This document shows, one piece after another, positions 16,457-24,493 of a DNA stretch of 30,309 nt; position 1 is the stretch's first letter; each line of letters opens with the position of its first letter. The translations under genes and the position numbers were made by a program. Source of the stretch: Pseudolabrys sp. (GTDB lineage: Bacteria > Pseudomonadota > Alphaproteobacteria > Rhizobiales > Xanthobacteraceae); NCBI GenBank assembly GCA_029945495.1, contig JAQSCR010000344.1:1-30309 (forward strand), in the 5' to 3' direction. The notes below the pieces were generated by a model that saw only the letters and a list, made by a program, of their open reading frames with translations, was not told where the DNA came from and did no database searches.

Positions 16457-18133
16457 ATGCCGATTGCCGCCACCCGCTCCGCCGCCGGACACGAACTGGT
16501 CGACCTCAGCCGCGAGGCGACCCTGGCCCTCGACGCTTTGCTGGCCGACGCCATCGCCAAGGTGCGCGAGCGCGTGGTGGTGGAAGGCCATGCCGTCGCC
16601 AGCCTGTTCGATCGCGAGCAGCGCGCCACCCACGGCCTGGCCTGGCTTGCGACTTATGTCGAGGCGGTGCGTCAATTGGCGGCCTACACCGAGCGCATGA
16701 CGGCGAGCGGCCAGCTCGGCGAGCTCGAGGAGCACCTGGTGCGCATCGGGCTCGGCGAATGTCTGGCGCAGATCGTCGGCGGCATTCCGATGAGCCAGGG
16801 CGAACTGGTGCGGCCGAGCGACCTCGGCCTGACGCCGTCGCAGGTCGCGGCGCGGATCAATCCGATGCTTGAAAGCCTGATCGTCACCGGCAACACCGCC
16901 GAGCGGCGCGCGCGCCTGATGCAATTGATGGGCGCCAGCCACGGCGCCACCGTCGGCGTCTGCGGTCTCGACGAGACGCTGGAATCGATCCGCGAGGAAA
17001 TGCGCCGCTTCGCCGACAACGAAGTGATCGGCAACGCGCAGGGCTGGCACCGCACCAACAGCTACATCCCGATGGAAGTCATCGCGCAGATGTCCGAGCT
17101 CGGCGTGTTCGGCCTGACGATTCCGGAGGAATTCGGCGGCATGGGGCTGGGCAAGGAGTCGATGTGCGTCGTCTCCGAGGAATTGTCGCGCGGCTATATC
17201 GGCGTCGGCTCGCTCGGCACGCGTTCCGAGATCGCCGCCGAACTCATTCTCGGCGGCGGCACCGCCGAGCAGAAGGCTAAATGGCTGCCGAAGCTCGCCT
17301 CCGGCGAAGTGCTGCCGACGGCGGTGTTCACCGAGCCCAACACCGGCTCCGATCTGGCGTCGTTGAAGACGCGCGCGGTGCGCGAAGGCGATGTCTACAA
17401 GGTGTACGGCAACAAGACCTGGATCACCCATCCGGTGCGCGCGGATTTGATGACGCTGCTGGTGCGCACCAATCCGAAGGAGCCGGGCCATCGCGGCTTG
17501 TCGATGCTGCTGGCCGAAAAGCCGCGCGGCACCGATGCCGATCCATTCCCGGTCAAGGGCATGACCGGCACCGAGATCGAAGTGCTGGGCTATCGCGGCA
17601 TGAAGGAATACGAGATCGCTTTCGACGGCTTCGAGGTGAAGGCGGAGAACCTGCTCGGCGGCGTCGAGGGGCTGGGCTTCAAGCAGTTGATGCAGACATT
17701 CGAATCAGCCCGCATCCAGACCGCGGCGCGCGCCATCGGCGTCGCCCAGGCGGCGATGGAGCAGGCCATGTCCTACGCCAAGAGCCGCATCCAGTTCGGC
17801 CGGCCGATCGCTGAATTCCCGCGCGTCGCCGACAAGATTGTCATGATGGCGGTCGAGATCATGATCGCGCGTCAGCTCACCTATCACGCGGCGCGTGAGA
17901 AGGACTCAGGCCGCCGCTGCGATCTGGAGGCCGGCATGGCTAAATTGTTCGGCGCGCGCGTGGCCTGGGCCAATGCCGACAACGCCGTGCAGGTGCATGG
18001 CGGCAACGGCTTTGCGCTCGAATTCCCGGTCTCGCGCATTCTCTGCGACGCCCGCATTCTCAATATCTTCGAGGGTGCCGCCGAGATTCAGGCGCAAGTC
18101 ATCGCCCGCCGGCTGCTCGACGGGACAAATTGA
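16457..18133 (+). CDS. mcd: (2S)-methylsuccinyl-CoA dehydrogenase
   Basis: The 558-residue product is an acyl-CoA dehydrogenase that oxidises (2S)-methylsuccinyl-CoA to mesaconyl-(C1)-CoA and passes electrons to ETF. An N-terminal extension of about 160 helical residues precedes the standard fold; this long N-terminus separates Mcd from ordinary 380-residue dehydrogenases. The FAD region shows TAVFTEPNTGSDLASLKTRA and GNKTWITHPVRAD. The C-terminal helical domain has RIQFGRPIAEFPRVADK, VQVHGGNGFA and NIFEGAAEIQ, where Glu539 is the expected catalytic base. ATG 16457 has GAGGG five bases upstream. It diverges from the chemoreceptor and shares a palindrome core with the ecm-ccr promoter. Confidence 0.94.
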   Translation: MPIAATRSAAGHELVDLSREATLALDALLADAIAKVRERVVVEGHAVASLFDREQRATHGLAWLATYVEAVRQLAAYTERMTASGQLGELEEHLVRIGLGECLAQIVGGIPMSQGELVRPSDLGLTPSQVAARINPMLESLIVTGNTAERRARLMQLMGASHGATVGVCGLDETLESIREEMRRFADNEVIGNAQGWHRTNSYIPMEVIAQMSELGVFGLTIPEEFGGMGLGKESMCVVSEELSRGYIGVGSLGTRSEIAAELILGGGTAEQKAKWLPKLASGEVLPTAVFTEPNTGSDLASLKTRAVREGDVYKVYGNKTWITHPVRADLMTLLVRTNPKEPGHRGLSMLLAEKPRGTDADPFPVKGMTGTEIEVLGYRGMKEYEIAFDGFEVKAENLLGGVEGLGFKQLMQTFESARIQTAARAIGVAQAAMEQAMSYAKSRIQFGRPIAEFPRVADKIVMMAVEIMIARQLTYHAAREKDSGRRCDLEAGMAKLFGARVAWANADNAVQVHGGNGFALEFPVSRILCDARILNIFEGAAEIQAQVIARRLLDGTN

Positions 18134-18234
18134 GGTTTTTTGCAACGAAATAGCCTGTCCGCGCGTTTGATCCAGAGCAAACGGCGCCCGCCGCAACTGC
18201 TCTACAATAGACAAACAAATCGGGAGGTTTTTTT

Positions 18235-18684
18235 ATGTCTGCATTATCGATCCAGCCGGGTGAATGGGTGGTGGTCTGCGATGGCGCCAAGGCGCTGGTG
18301 CTGGAAAACGTCGGCGACGCCAAGTTCCCCAACCTGAAAACGCGCGACGTCTACGAACAGAAATCCTTGGCGACGCACGAACTCGGCACCGACAAGCCCG
18401 GCCGCTCGTTCAGTTCGTTCAGCCATGGCCGCAGTTCGGTCGAGCAGACCGATTGGCACGACCAGGCCGAGCAGGCGTTCCTCACCGAACTCGTTCACAA
18501 GCTCGACGCCGCCGTGACATCGCATAAGGTCAAGTCGCTGATCGTGGTGGCGCCGCCCCGCGCGCTCGGCATGATCCGCACGCACTACAGCCACGCGCTG
18601 CGTGCCGCGGTGCGTGCCGAACTCGACAAGGATCTGGTCAAGATGCCGGTGCACGAGATCGAGAAGCACCTGACCGCGGCCTGA
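18235..18684 (+). CDS. host attachment family protein (baeRF-like release-factor fold)
   Basis: The 149-residue product belongs to the small 'protein required for attachment to host cells' group. It resembles a stand-alone archaeo-eukaryotic release-factor-1 middle domain (baeRF family). It starts WVVVCDGAKALVLENVG, continues with the conserved GRSFSSFSHGRSSVEQTDWHDQAEQAF, and has a C-terminal LIVVAPPRALGMIR strand-turn that in relatives packs near the putative active site. It probably acts in the cytoplasm on ribosomes or RNA rather than as an adhesin; this is family-level inference. The ATG at 18235 has a strong GGGAGG followed by seven T. A TACAAT at 18203-18208 could be a -10 element, but no -35 is clear. 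Confidence 0.85.
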   Translation: MSALSIQPGEWVVVCDGAKALVLENVGDAKFPNLKTRDVYEQKSLATHELGTDKPGRSFSSFSHGRSSVEQTDWHDQAEQAFLTELVHKLDAAVTSHKVKSLIVVAPPRALGMIRTHYSHALRAAVRAELDKDLVKMPVHEIEKHLTAA

Positions 18685-18695
18685 CGCCATACACC

Positions 18696-18766
18696 TGTCG
18701 TCACCCGCCGAGGCGGGCGATCCAGCACTTTCCAGGAGCTGGATGGCCCGCTTTCGCGGGCCCTGA
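18696..18766. repeat. palindromic intergenic repeat, two hairpins
   Basis: The left hairpin is CCCGCC-GA-GGCGGG (18704-18717). The right is GGCCCGC-TTTC-GCGGGCC (18745-18762), a perfect seven-base-pair stem. ATCCAGC (18720-18726) and GCTGGAT (18738-18744) pair across the centre, so the whole unit can fold as a larger nested structure. The type resembles dispersed extragenic palindromes of Hyphomicrobiales. It follows the baeRF gene and may act as a terminator or message stabiliser. Only one copy is in the window. Confidence 0.7.
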
Positions 18767-18817
18767 CAAATTCGGGATGGGGCTGGCCGGATACGGCGGC
18801 GATGCTATGTTCGCCGG

Positions 18818-19682
18818 ATGAATCGACTCAATTGGATCACAGGGATTTTCGGCGTCGTGGCTGCCATACTGGCGGTGTCGCTGCCGGCGCGCGCGCAAAC
18901 GCCGCCGCCGACCGTGGAACGTCCGGCGGCGACGGCGCCCGACGCCAATCCGGTCAGCAATCCGATGGCGGTGCCCGGCTTCTGGGACCCGCGCCGGCGG
19001 CCGGAGCGGCCCGATCTGTCGCGCATCGGCGTCATCCGCTTTCTCACCGAAACCGATTATCCGCCGTTCGATTATGCCGGGCCCGATGGCGCGCCGGCCG
19101 GCTTCAATGTCGATCTGGCGCGGCTGGTCTGCGAGGAAATCAAGGTCGCCTGCACCGTGCAGATGCGGCGATTCGATACCTTGGTCGATGCCTTGAACAG
19201 CAATGGCGGCGACGCGGTGATCGCCTCGATCGCTGCGACGCCCGATATGCGCAAGCGCGTCGATTTCAGCGATCCCTATTACCGCATGCCGGCGCGCTTC
19301 GTGGCGCGGCGCGAATTTGACCTCGACTTGCGCCCGGAGGCGCTTGAGGGCAAGAAAATCGGCGTCGTCGCTGGCACCGCGCTGCAGCCTTATCCGACCG
19401 CGGAGGCCGCGCGCGGCGCTGAAGAAAGGCGAGATCGATCTTCTGTTCGGCGACGGCATCTCGCTGGCATTCTGGCTGAACGGCACCGATTCCGCCGGTT
19501 GCTGCGAATTCCGCGGCGGGCCTTACATGGAAAGCCGCTATTTCGGCGAGGGCGTCGGCATCGCGGTCAGGCGCGGCAACGATCTGCTGCGCCAGGCGTT
19601 CAACTGGGCGCTGTTCCGGCTGTGGGAGAAGGGCCGCTTCACCGATCTGTGGCTGCGCTATTTCCCGATCAGCCCGTTTTAA
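18818..19682 (+). pseudogene. periplasmic solute-binding protein, frameshifted
   Basis: This is an SBP-family-3 protein of about 287 residues if joined across a break. A signal peptide (MNRLNWITGIFGVVAAILAV, cleavage near ARAQ) precedes the domain start VIRFLTETDYPPFDYAGPDG, then GVVAGTAL. After AEAAR at about 19414 the first frame leaves the family, while the +1 frame from 19416 resumes with ALKKGEIDLLFGDGISLAFW and ends ISPF at 19682. The break lies in GCCGCGCGCGGCG, where losing one GC dinucleotide would explain the shift. About a dozen residues also seem missing between GTAL and PYPT compared with relatives. It could be a real pseudogene or a sequence error. No ABC permease or ATPase gene is adjacent, so the intact gene would be an orphan binding protein. 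Confidence 0.82.
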
Positions 19683-19711
19683 AAAAGTGCGTCATCGCAA
19701 GTATCCAACCC

Positions 19712-19823
19712 GTCACCCTGAGGTGCGAGCGCAGCGAGCCTCGAAGGGCGACAGCCAAGGTCTTGCACTTTGGCCGTTCACCCTTCGAGGCTCGCCGCTA
19801 CGCCGCTCGCACCTCAGGATGAC
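19712..19823. repeat. large inverted repeat reaching into the flavoprotein 3' end
   Basis: The left arm, from GTCACCCTGAGGTGCGAGCG (19712) to about 19751, is complementary to the right arm ending at 19823 (ACCTCAGGATGAC), apart from a few indels near the arm centres. Each arm also has the self-complementary GAGG-type core CTCGAAGGG. The sequence is the widespread 'CCTGAGGTGCGAGC...CCTCGAAGG' palindrome of Bradyrhizobium/Rhodopseudomonas relatives (recalled). The right arm supplies the stop codon and last residues of the neighbouring flavoprotein. Confidence 0.8.
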
Positions 19824-21088
19824 GGATTGCGCAGAAAATCCATCGCGCCCTTCGCCGCCGCGACGCCAGTGGCGAAAGTCGCCTGCAACAGATAGCCGCC
19901 GGTCGGCGCTTCCCAATCGAGCATCTCGCCGGCGACGAAAATCCCCGGATAGCGCCGTAGCATGAAGTGCTCGTCGAGTTCGGAAAAGCGGATGCCGCCG
20001 GCGGTCGAGATCGCGGTGGCGATCGGTTGAACGCCGGTGAGCTTGACGGGCACTGCTTTGATAAGGGCGGCGATTTCCTGTCCACTCATTGTCGCGAGGT
20101 TCGTACCTTTCGTCATCGCGCCTTCGCGAACCAGCGATAGCGCGGCGGCCGACAAATGCGTGGCCTTGCGCAGGAAGTTCGACAATGACTGCTTGCCCCG
20201 CGCGGCCGACAGGCGTTCGCCGAGTTTGGCCAGCGCGACGTCGGGCAACAGGTCGATGGCGACCATCGTTTCGCCATGCTTGAGAATGGCATCGCGGATC
20301 GGCGAGGCCAGCGCATAGACGGCGCCGCCTTCAAGGCCATCGCGCGTGATCATCGCCTCGCCGCGCACGCTGTGGCCGCCGAAGCTCAGGCTGATGCGTT
20401 TCAGCGGATGACCTTCGAAGCCGCGCAACACATCGGACCAGGCGGCGGTGAAGCCGCAGTTGGCCGGCAGCAAGGGCGACATCGCAATTTTCTGTTTGGC
20501 CAATATTGCCGCCCAGCGGCCGTCAGAGCCGAGCCTGGCCCAACTGGCGCCGCCGAGCGCCAGCACGATGACATCGGGCACAACCGACACGTCCTTGCCG
20601 TCGACCGCAAAGCGGAGATTGCCATCTTCGTCGAAGCCTTCCCAACGGTGGCGCAGTCTCGTTTTGACGCCGAGGTTGCGAAGGCGCAGCAACCAGGTCC
20701 GCAGCAGCGGCGACGTCTTGAGCACGGTCGGAAACACCCGCCCGCTCGAGCCGACGAAGGTCGCCTGGCCCAGGCCGTCGCTCCACGCCCGCAGCGCCGA
20801 CGGTGGGAAAGCCTCGATTGCCGCCCGCAACAGCGGATCGATATCGCCATAGCGCGTCAAGAACTGGCCTAAGTCTTCGCTATGGGTGAGATTGAGCCCG
20901 CCGCGCCCGGCCAGCAGGAACTTGCGCCCGAGCGATGGCATCTGGTCGTAAATCGTTATCGCCACGCCGGCGCGGGCAAGCGTCTCGGCCGCGATCAGGC
21001 CGGCTGGCCCGCCGCCGACAATGGCGGCGGTTTTGCTGGCCGGAACATGGATTTCATCGGGAGATGACACGGGTAACCGCACTTTCAA
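19814..21088 (-). CDS. FAD-dependent oxidoreductase, TIGR03862/HI0933-like
   Basis: The 424-residue product is a flavoprotein of the BaiN/HI0933 type. The dinucleotide-binding motif AAIVGGGPAGLIAAETLARAG sits near the N-terminus. The GRKFLLAGRGGLNLTHSE loop follows, and the C-terminal FAD-contacting part reads GIFVAGEMLDWEAPTGGYLLQ. These proteins are assumed to be reductases; the substrate in this subfamily is unknown. The start is uncertain: TTG at 21088, or GTG codons two and six codons later, none with a good Shine-Dalgarno. The final residues NPSS and the TGA lie in the right arm of a palindromic repeat, so the C-terminus has been altered by insertion of the repeat. It diverges from lysK. 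Confidence 0.88.
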   Translation of the reverse strand: MKVRLPVSSPDEIHVPASKTAAIVGGGPAGLIAAETLARAGVAITIYDQMPSLGRKFLLAGRGGLNLTHSEDLGQFLTRYGDIDPLLRAAIEAFPPSALRAWSDGLGQATFVGSSGRVFPTVLKTSPLLRTWLLRLRNLGVKTRLRHRWEGFDEDGNLRFAVDGKDVSVVPDVIVLALGGASWARLGSDGRWAAILAKQKIAMSPLLPANCGFTAAWSDVLRGFEGHPLKRISLSFGGHSVRGEAMITRDGLEGGAVYALASPIRDAILKHGETMVAIDLLPDVALAKLGERLSAARGKQSLSNFLRKATHLSAAALSLVREGAMTKGTNLATMSGQEIAALIKAVPVKLTGVQPIATAISTAGGIRFSELDEHFMLRRYPGIFVAGEMLDWEAPTGGYLLQATFATGVAAAKGAMDFLRNPSS

Positions 21089-21143
21089 TGGCCAATTTGA
21101 CGGGCCTTGCCGCCTTGCCTATGTCTGCCTGCCGGAGAAGACA

Positions 21144-22808
21144 ATGTCGATGACGACCACTGAGAACGTGCCGACCCCGAATGCTGAAGACCTGAGCACA
21201 GCCGACCTGCGCGCTGTGGCCGAACAGTCGAACGCCTGGCCGTTCGAAGAGGCGAAGAAGATCGTCGCGCGGCTGAAAAACAAGCCAAAAGACGAAGTCA
21301 TTTTCGAGACCGGCTACGGCCCCTCCGGCCTGCCGCATATCGGCACGTTCGGCGAGGTCGCCCGCACTACCATGGTGCGCCATGCCTTCCGCGTGCTCAC
21401 CGAGGACAAGATCAAGACGCGGCTGATCGCCTTCTCCGACGACATGGACGGCCTGCGCAAGGTACCGGACAACGTGCCGAACAAGGAGGTGCTGGCGCTC
21501 GATCTCGGCAAGCCGCTGACCAAGGTGCGCGACCCGTTCGGCACGCATCCGAGTTTCGGCGAGCACAACAATGCGCGCTTACGCGCCTTTCTCGACCATT
21601 TCGGCTTCGATTACGAGTTCATGTCGTCGACCGACTGCTACAAGTCGGGCCGCTTCGACGAGGCGCTGTTGAAATTGCTGTCGCGGCTCGACAAGGTGAT
21701 GGCGATTATGCTGCCGTCCTTGCGCGAGGAGCGCGCCTCGACCTATTCGCCGTTCCTGCCGATCGATCCGCGTACCGGCGTGGTGTTGCAGGTGCCGGTC
21801 GTCGCGCATGACGCCAAGCGCGGGATGATCACTTTCGAGGACCCGGCGACGCAGGAGCGGTTCACCGTGCCGGTCACCGGCGGCGCCTGCAAGCTGCAAT
21901 GGAAGCCGGATTGGGCGATGCGCTGGGTCGCGCTCGGCGTCGACTACGAAATGGCCGGCAAGGATCTGATCGACTCGGTGAAATTATCCGGCGAGATCTG
22001 CCGCGCGCTCGACGGCAAGCCGCCGGAAGGCTTCAACTACGAACTATTCCTCGACGAGAACGGCCAGAAGATTTCGAAGTCGAAGGGCAACGGGCTGACC
22101 ATCGACGAATGGCTGCGCTACGCCTCGCCGGAAAGCCTGTCGTGCTTCATGTATCGCGAGCCGAAGGCGGCCAAGCGTCTGCACTTCGACGTGATCCCGC
22201 GCACGGTCGACGAGTACCAGCAGTTCCTCGACGGCTACAAGCGGCAGGAGCCGAAGCAGCAATTGTCGAATCCGGTCTGGCACATCCACGAGGGCCATCC
22301 GCCGACGGTGGAAATGCCAGTGACGTTCTCGATGCTGCTGACTCTGGTGTCGTCATCGAACGCCGAAAACGCCGAGACGCTGTGGGGCTTCATCGGCCGC
22401 TATCGGCCCGGCGTGACGGCGGCGACGCATCCGAAGCTGAACGCGCAGGTCGAATACGCCATCCACTATTTCCGCGACTTCGTGCAGCCGACCAAGACAT
22501 TCCGCCAGCCGAGCGACTCGGAACGCGTGGCGCTGAACGATCTGCGCGACGCGCTGGGGCAATTGCCGGCCTCTGCCACGGCGGAAGAAATCCAGGATGT
22601 GGTCTATGAGATCGGCCGGCGCGAGCCGTTCCTCGATCAGAAAAAGAAGGCCAAGGACGGCAAGCCGGGCGTCGCGCTCGACTGGTTCAACATGCTGTAC
22701 CAGGTGCTGCTCGGCCAGGAGAAAGGCCCGCGCTTCGGTTCTTTCGTCGCGGTCTATGGCCTGCAGAATACGGTCGACATGATCGACGGCGCGCTGGCGC
22801 GTTCTTAA
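21144..22808 (+). CDS. lysK: lysyl-tRNA synthetase, class I
   Basis: The 554-residue product charges tRNA(Lys) and is the archaeal-type class I enzyme found in most alphaproteobacteria in place of the class II LysS. The HIGH signature is PHIGT (64-68) in YGPSGLPHIGTFGE, and the KMSKS equivalent is KISKS (309-313) in ENGQKISKSKGN. The C-terminal alpha-helical anticodon-binding part runs from about 370 to the end. I chose ATG 21144, with GGAG about seven bases upstream. An open frame extends upstream to 21021, but it overlaps the divergent flavoprotein start and has no family resemblance. A nested palindromic repeat follows directly after the stop and may terminate transcription. Confidence 0.95.
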   Translation: MSMTTTENVPTPNAEDLSTADLRAVAEQSNAWPFEEAKKIVARLKNKPKDEVIFETGYGPSGLPHIGTFGEVARTTMVRHAFRVLTEDKIKTRLIAFSDDMDGLRKVPDNVPNKEVLALDLGKPLTKVRDPFGTHPSFGEHNNARLRAFLDHFGFDYEFMSSTDCYKSGRFDEALLKLLSRLDKVMAIMLPSLREERASTYSPFLPIDPRTGVVLQVPVVAHDAKRGMITFEDPATQERFTVPVTGGACKLQWKPDWAMRWVALGVDYEMAGKDLIDSVKLSGEICRALDGKPPEGFNYELFLDENGQKISKSKGNGLTIDEWLRYASPESLSCFMYREPKAAKRLHFDVIPRTVDEYQQFLDGYKRQEPKQQLSNPVWHIHEGHPPTVEMPVTFSMLLTLVSSSNAENAETLWGFIGRYRPGVTAATHPKLNAQVEYAIHYFRDFVQPTKTFRQPSDSERVALNDLRDALGQLPASATAEEIQDVVYEIGRREPFLDQKKKAKDGKPGVALDWFNMLYQVLLGQEKGPRFGSFVAVYGLQNTVDMIDGALARS

Positions 22809-22974
22809 TCCCTCCCCTGAAAGGGGAGGGTGGCCCGCCGCAGCTTTAGCGAAGGCGGGTCGGGTGGGGATGTCTCTCCATCGAGCATCGCCCCACCCGG
22901 CTCGCCATAGCGAGTCAAAGACGCGCGTAAACGCGCTTATGGCTCGCCACCCTCCCCGTAACCGGGGAGGGATA
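22809..22974. repeat. nested palindromic intergenic repeat, about 165 bp
   Basis: Both ends carry the same hairpin type: CCCTCCCCT-GAA-AGGGGAGGG on the left and CCCTCCCC-GTAACC-GGGGAGGG on the right. Inside, CGGGTGGGG (22861-22869) pairs with CCCCACCCG (22891-22899). GCCATA (22904-22909) pairs with TATGGC (22938-22943) around an inner GCGCG-TAAA-CGCGC hairpin. The element fills the gap between convergent lysK and the carbonic-anhydrase-like gene and could terminate both. It looks like a dispersed Hyphomicrobiales repeat; no coding potential is seen in it. Confidence 0.78.
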
Positions 22975-22979
22975 AGAAA

Positions 22980-23537
22980 TTAGCTAAACCTCTCCACCTT
23001 GCCGTTGACCGCCATCAGGCCGAGCTCGACCTTCAGCGACGGCTGGCGTTCCGCAACCTGCTTCTTGAATTCCATCAGCGCGGCTTTGTGCGTCGCGGTC
23101 TCGGTCGCCTTGTCCTTCACCGCGTCCGCGCCGTAAGCAATCTTGGCGGCGCCGCAGTCGCGATGGTTCATCGCGATCACTTTCGGAATGTGATGCAGTT
23201 GCATCGACGCTGCGAGATTGTCCCAGAAGGCCGGCGCCCAGGCCTTGAACGCGGGCGCGACCACGCCGATCGAAGCGCCGGCGAAGGTAAACTGGCTGTA
23301 TTTGCCAATCATCTTGCGGCCCTTCATGTAGTTGATTGTCGGCTGCGGAAACCGCGGATCGATGCAGGTCAGCAGCATCGCCTCGTAGTTTCCTTCCGCC
23401 GCCAAGACCAAAGACGGCATGGCCGCCAGCATGCCGACGCTGGCCGACATCTGAAGAAAGCGACGGCGGTTGAAACGAGCGCTCAGCATGTCGCCGCAGC
23501 ACGCGCAAGCCGACGGATGATCGACGTCTTGAGTCAT
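22980..23537 (-). CDS. Tat-exported beta-carbonic-anhydrase-like protein
   Basis: The 185-residue product carries a twin-arginine signal (NRRRFLQMSASVGMLAAM, residues 23-40), so it should be exported folded to the periplasm. The mature part has the beta-carbonic-anhydrase zinc pattern: Cys58, Asp60 and Arg62 in LLTCIDPRF, then His125 and Cys128 in NHRDCGA. It is shorter than usual beta enzymes (about 200-230 residues), and carbonic-anhydrase activity is unproven. The N-terminus ahead of the signal is cysteine-rich (ACACCGD). The ATG at 23537 has GGGGG upstream. It lies 81 bases downstream of an S24 regulator on the same strand and may be read with it. Confidence 0.85.
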   Translation of the reverse strand: MTQDVDHPSACACCGDMLSARFNRRRFLQMSASVGMLAAMPSLVLAAEGNYEAMLLTCIDPRFPQPTINYMKGRKMIGKYSQFTFAGASIGVVAPAFKAWAPAFWDNLAASMQLHHIPKVIAMNHRDCGAAKIAYGADAVKDKATETATHKAALMEFKKQVAERQPSLKVELGLMAVNGKVERFS

Positions 23538-23618
23538 AGGTGCCCCCAGATTGAATTGAATGAAGTTGTGTAATTCTAGCTCGTCGTAATTGCTGCCGCC
23601 AGAAGGGGCTGAAGTGCG

Positions 23619-24248
23619 TTACTGGCTGGCCCAGACGATACGCGCGATCCAGACCACGTCCGACATCTGCAAGGTGCGGTCGCGATGCTCGGCATTGAGC
23701 GATTTGAGCTCGACGCTCTTGGTGGTCTTGCGCTTGAGCTCCTTGACCATCACTTCGTCGTTCTTGGTCTTCACGACCACCCTGTCGCCTTTGCGCACCG
23801 GCGCCCCCGGCGACACGATAATGACGTCGCCGTCGCGATAGGCTGGCTTCATCGAATCGCCGGAAATCTCCAGCGCGTAGGCATGCTCGTCGGTCACCTG
23901 CGGGAACGCGGTCTCTTCCCAGCCCTTGCCGACCGGGAAACCGCCGTCGTCGAAATAGCCGCCGCTGCCCGCTTCGGCGAAGCCGATCAGCGGCACGTTC
24001 TGGACCGGCTGTTTGCCGCCGTCGGTGATCAGGCTGACGAAAGTGTCGATCTTGGTGTTGGTCGCAGCCAGAGCCTTGGCCACCGATTCGGTCGACGGCC
24101 AGCGCGGCCGGCCTTCCGGCGTGATGCGCTTCGACTTGTTGAATGTCGTTGGATCGAGGCCAGACTTTTTGGCGAGACCCGAGGCGGTCATCTTGGCGCG
24201 CGCCGCCAGGCGATCGATGGCAGTCCAGATTTGATTGTGTGTCAGCAT
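23619..24248 (-). CDS. LexA/CI-like transcriptional regulator with S24 peptidase domain
   Basis: The 209-residue product has an N-terminal helix-turn-helix (about 5-65; KMTASGLAKKSGLDPTTFNK) and a C-terminal S24 serine-lysine peptidase fold. Ser132 in ISGDSMKPAY and Lys169 in VMVKELKRK form the expected catalytic dyad. Ala93-Gly94 in FAEAGSGGYF is a plausible self-cleavage site. Such proteins are usually repressors that cut themselves upon stress. Phage origin is possible, but no phage genes are near, and the gene looks like a settled chromosomal one beside pyrD. The ATG at 24248 is preceded by only a weak ribosome site. Confidence 0.87.
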   Translation of the reverse strand: MLTHNQIWTAIDRLAARAKMTASGLAKKSGLDPTTFNKSKRITPEGRPRWPSTESVAKALAATNTKIDTFVSLITDGGKQPVQNVPLIGFAEAGSGGYFDDGGFPVGKGWEETAFPQVTDEHAYALEISGDSMKPAYRDGDVIIVSPGAPVRKGDRVVVKTKNDEVMVKELKRKTTKSVELKSLNAEHRDRTLQMSDVVWIARIVWASQ

Positions 24249-24493
24249 GGCTAACCCCGCCTACCTTTGTCGTCGAAAATGGCCCGAAGCGGGCCCCGGA
24301 GATTACGGCTCGTAGTTTATAGGAATTATAGCCTTGAGTCGGGCGTTTGTCACACGGAATATTGCCTGCCGCCGCCGAATGATCCTTTTACCGGCTTTTT
24401 CGACAGTTATTTAGCCTTGGCCCCGGACTTGTTTTTGGACTCGGCCCCGCACGGTGGGTAGGGTCCGCTGATGCGAGACCGGAGCAGCCCGCG

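Noticed and set aside
18203..18208. TACAAT as -10 of a promoter for the baeRF gene
   Set aside because: No -35 element is found at 16-18 bases; the nearest TTGATC is 30 bases away. It is kept only as a remark in the gene entry.
21021..21143. Upstream extension of lysK
   Set aside because: The added 41 residues do not resemble the family and overlap the divergent flavoprotein start. ATG 21144 has a proper ribosome site.
23192..23205. Palindrome GATGCA-GT-TGCATC resembling the ecm/mcd operator core
   Set aside because: It is inside the carbonic-anhydrase-like coding region and has a two-base centre instead of one. It is probably chance.
23619..24248. Prophage remnant signalled by the S24 repressor
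   Set aside because: No integrase, structural or lysis genes are nearby, and the neighbours are housekeeping genes such as pyrD.
24281..24295. GGCCC-GAAGC-GGGCC hairpin between the S24 gene and pyrD
   Set aside because: It has a five-base stem without a T-run, in the leader of the S24 gene. It is too weak to call a terminator or operator.
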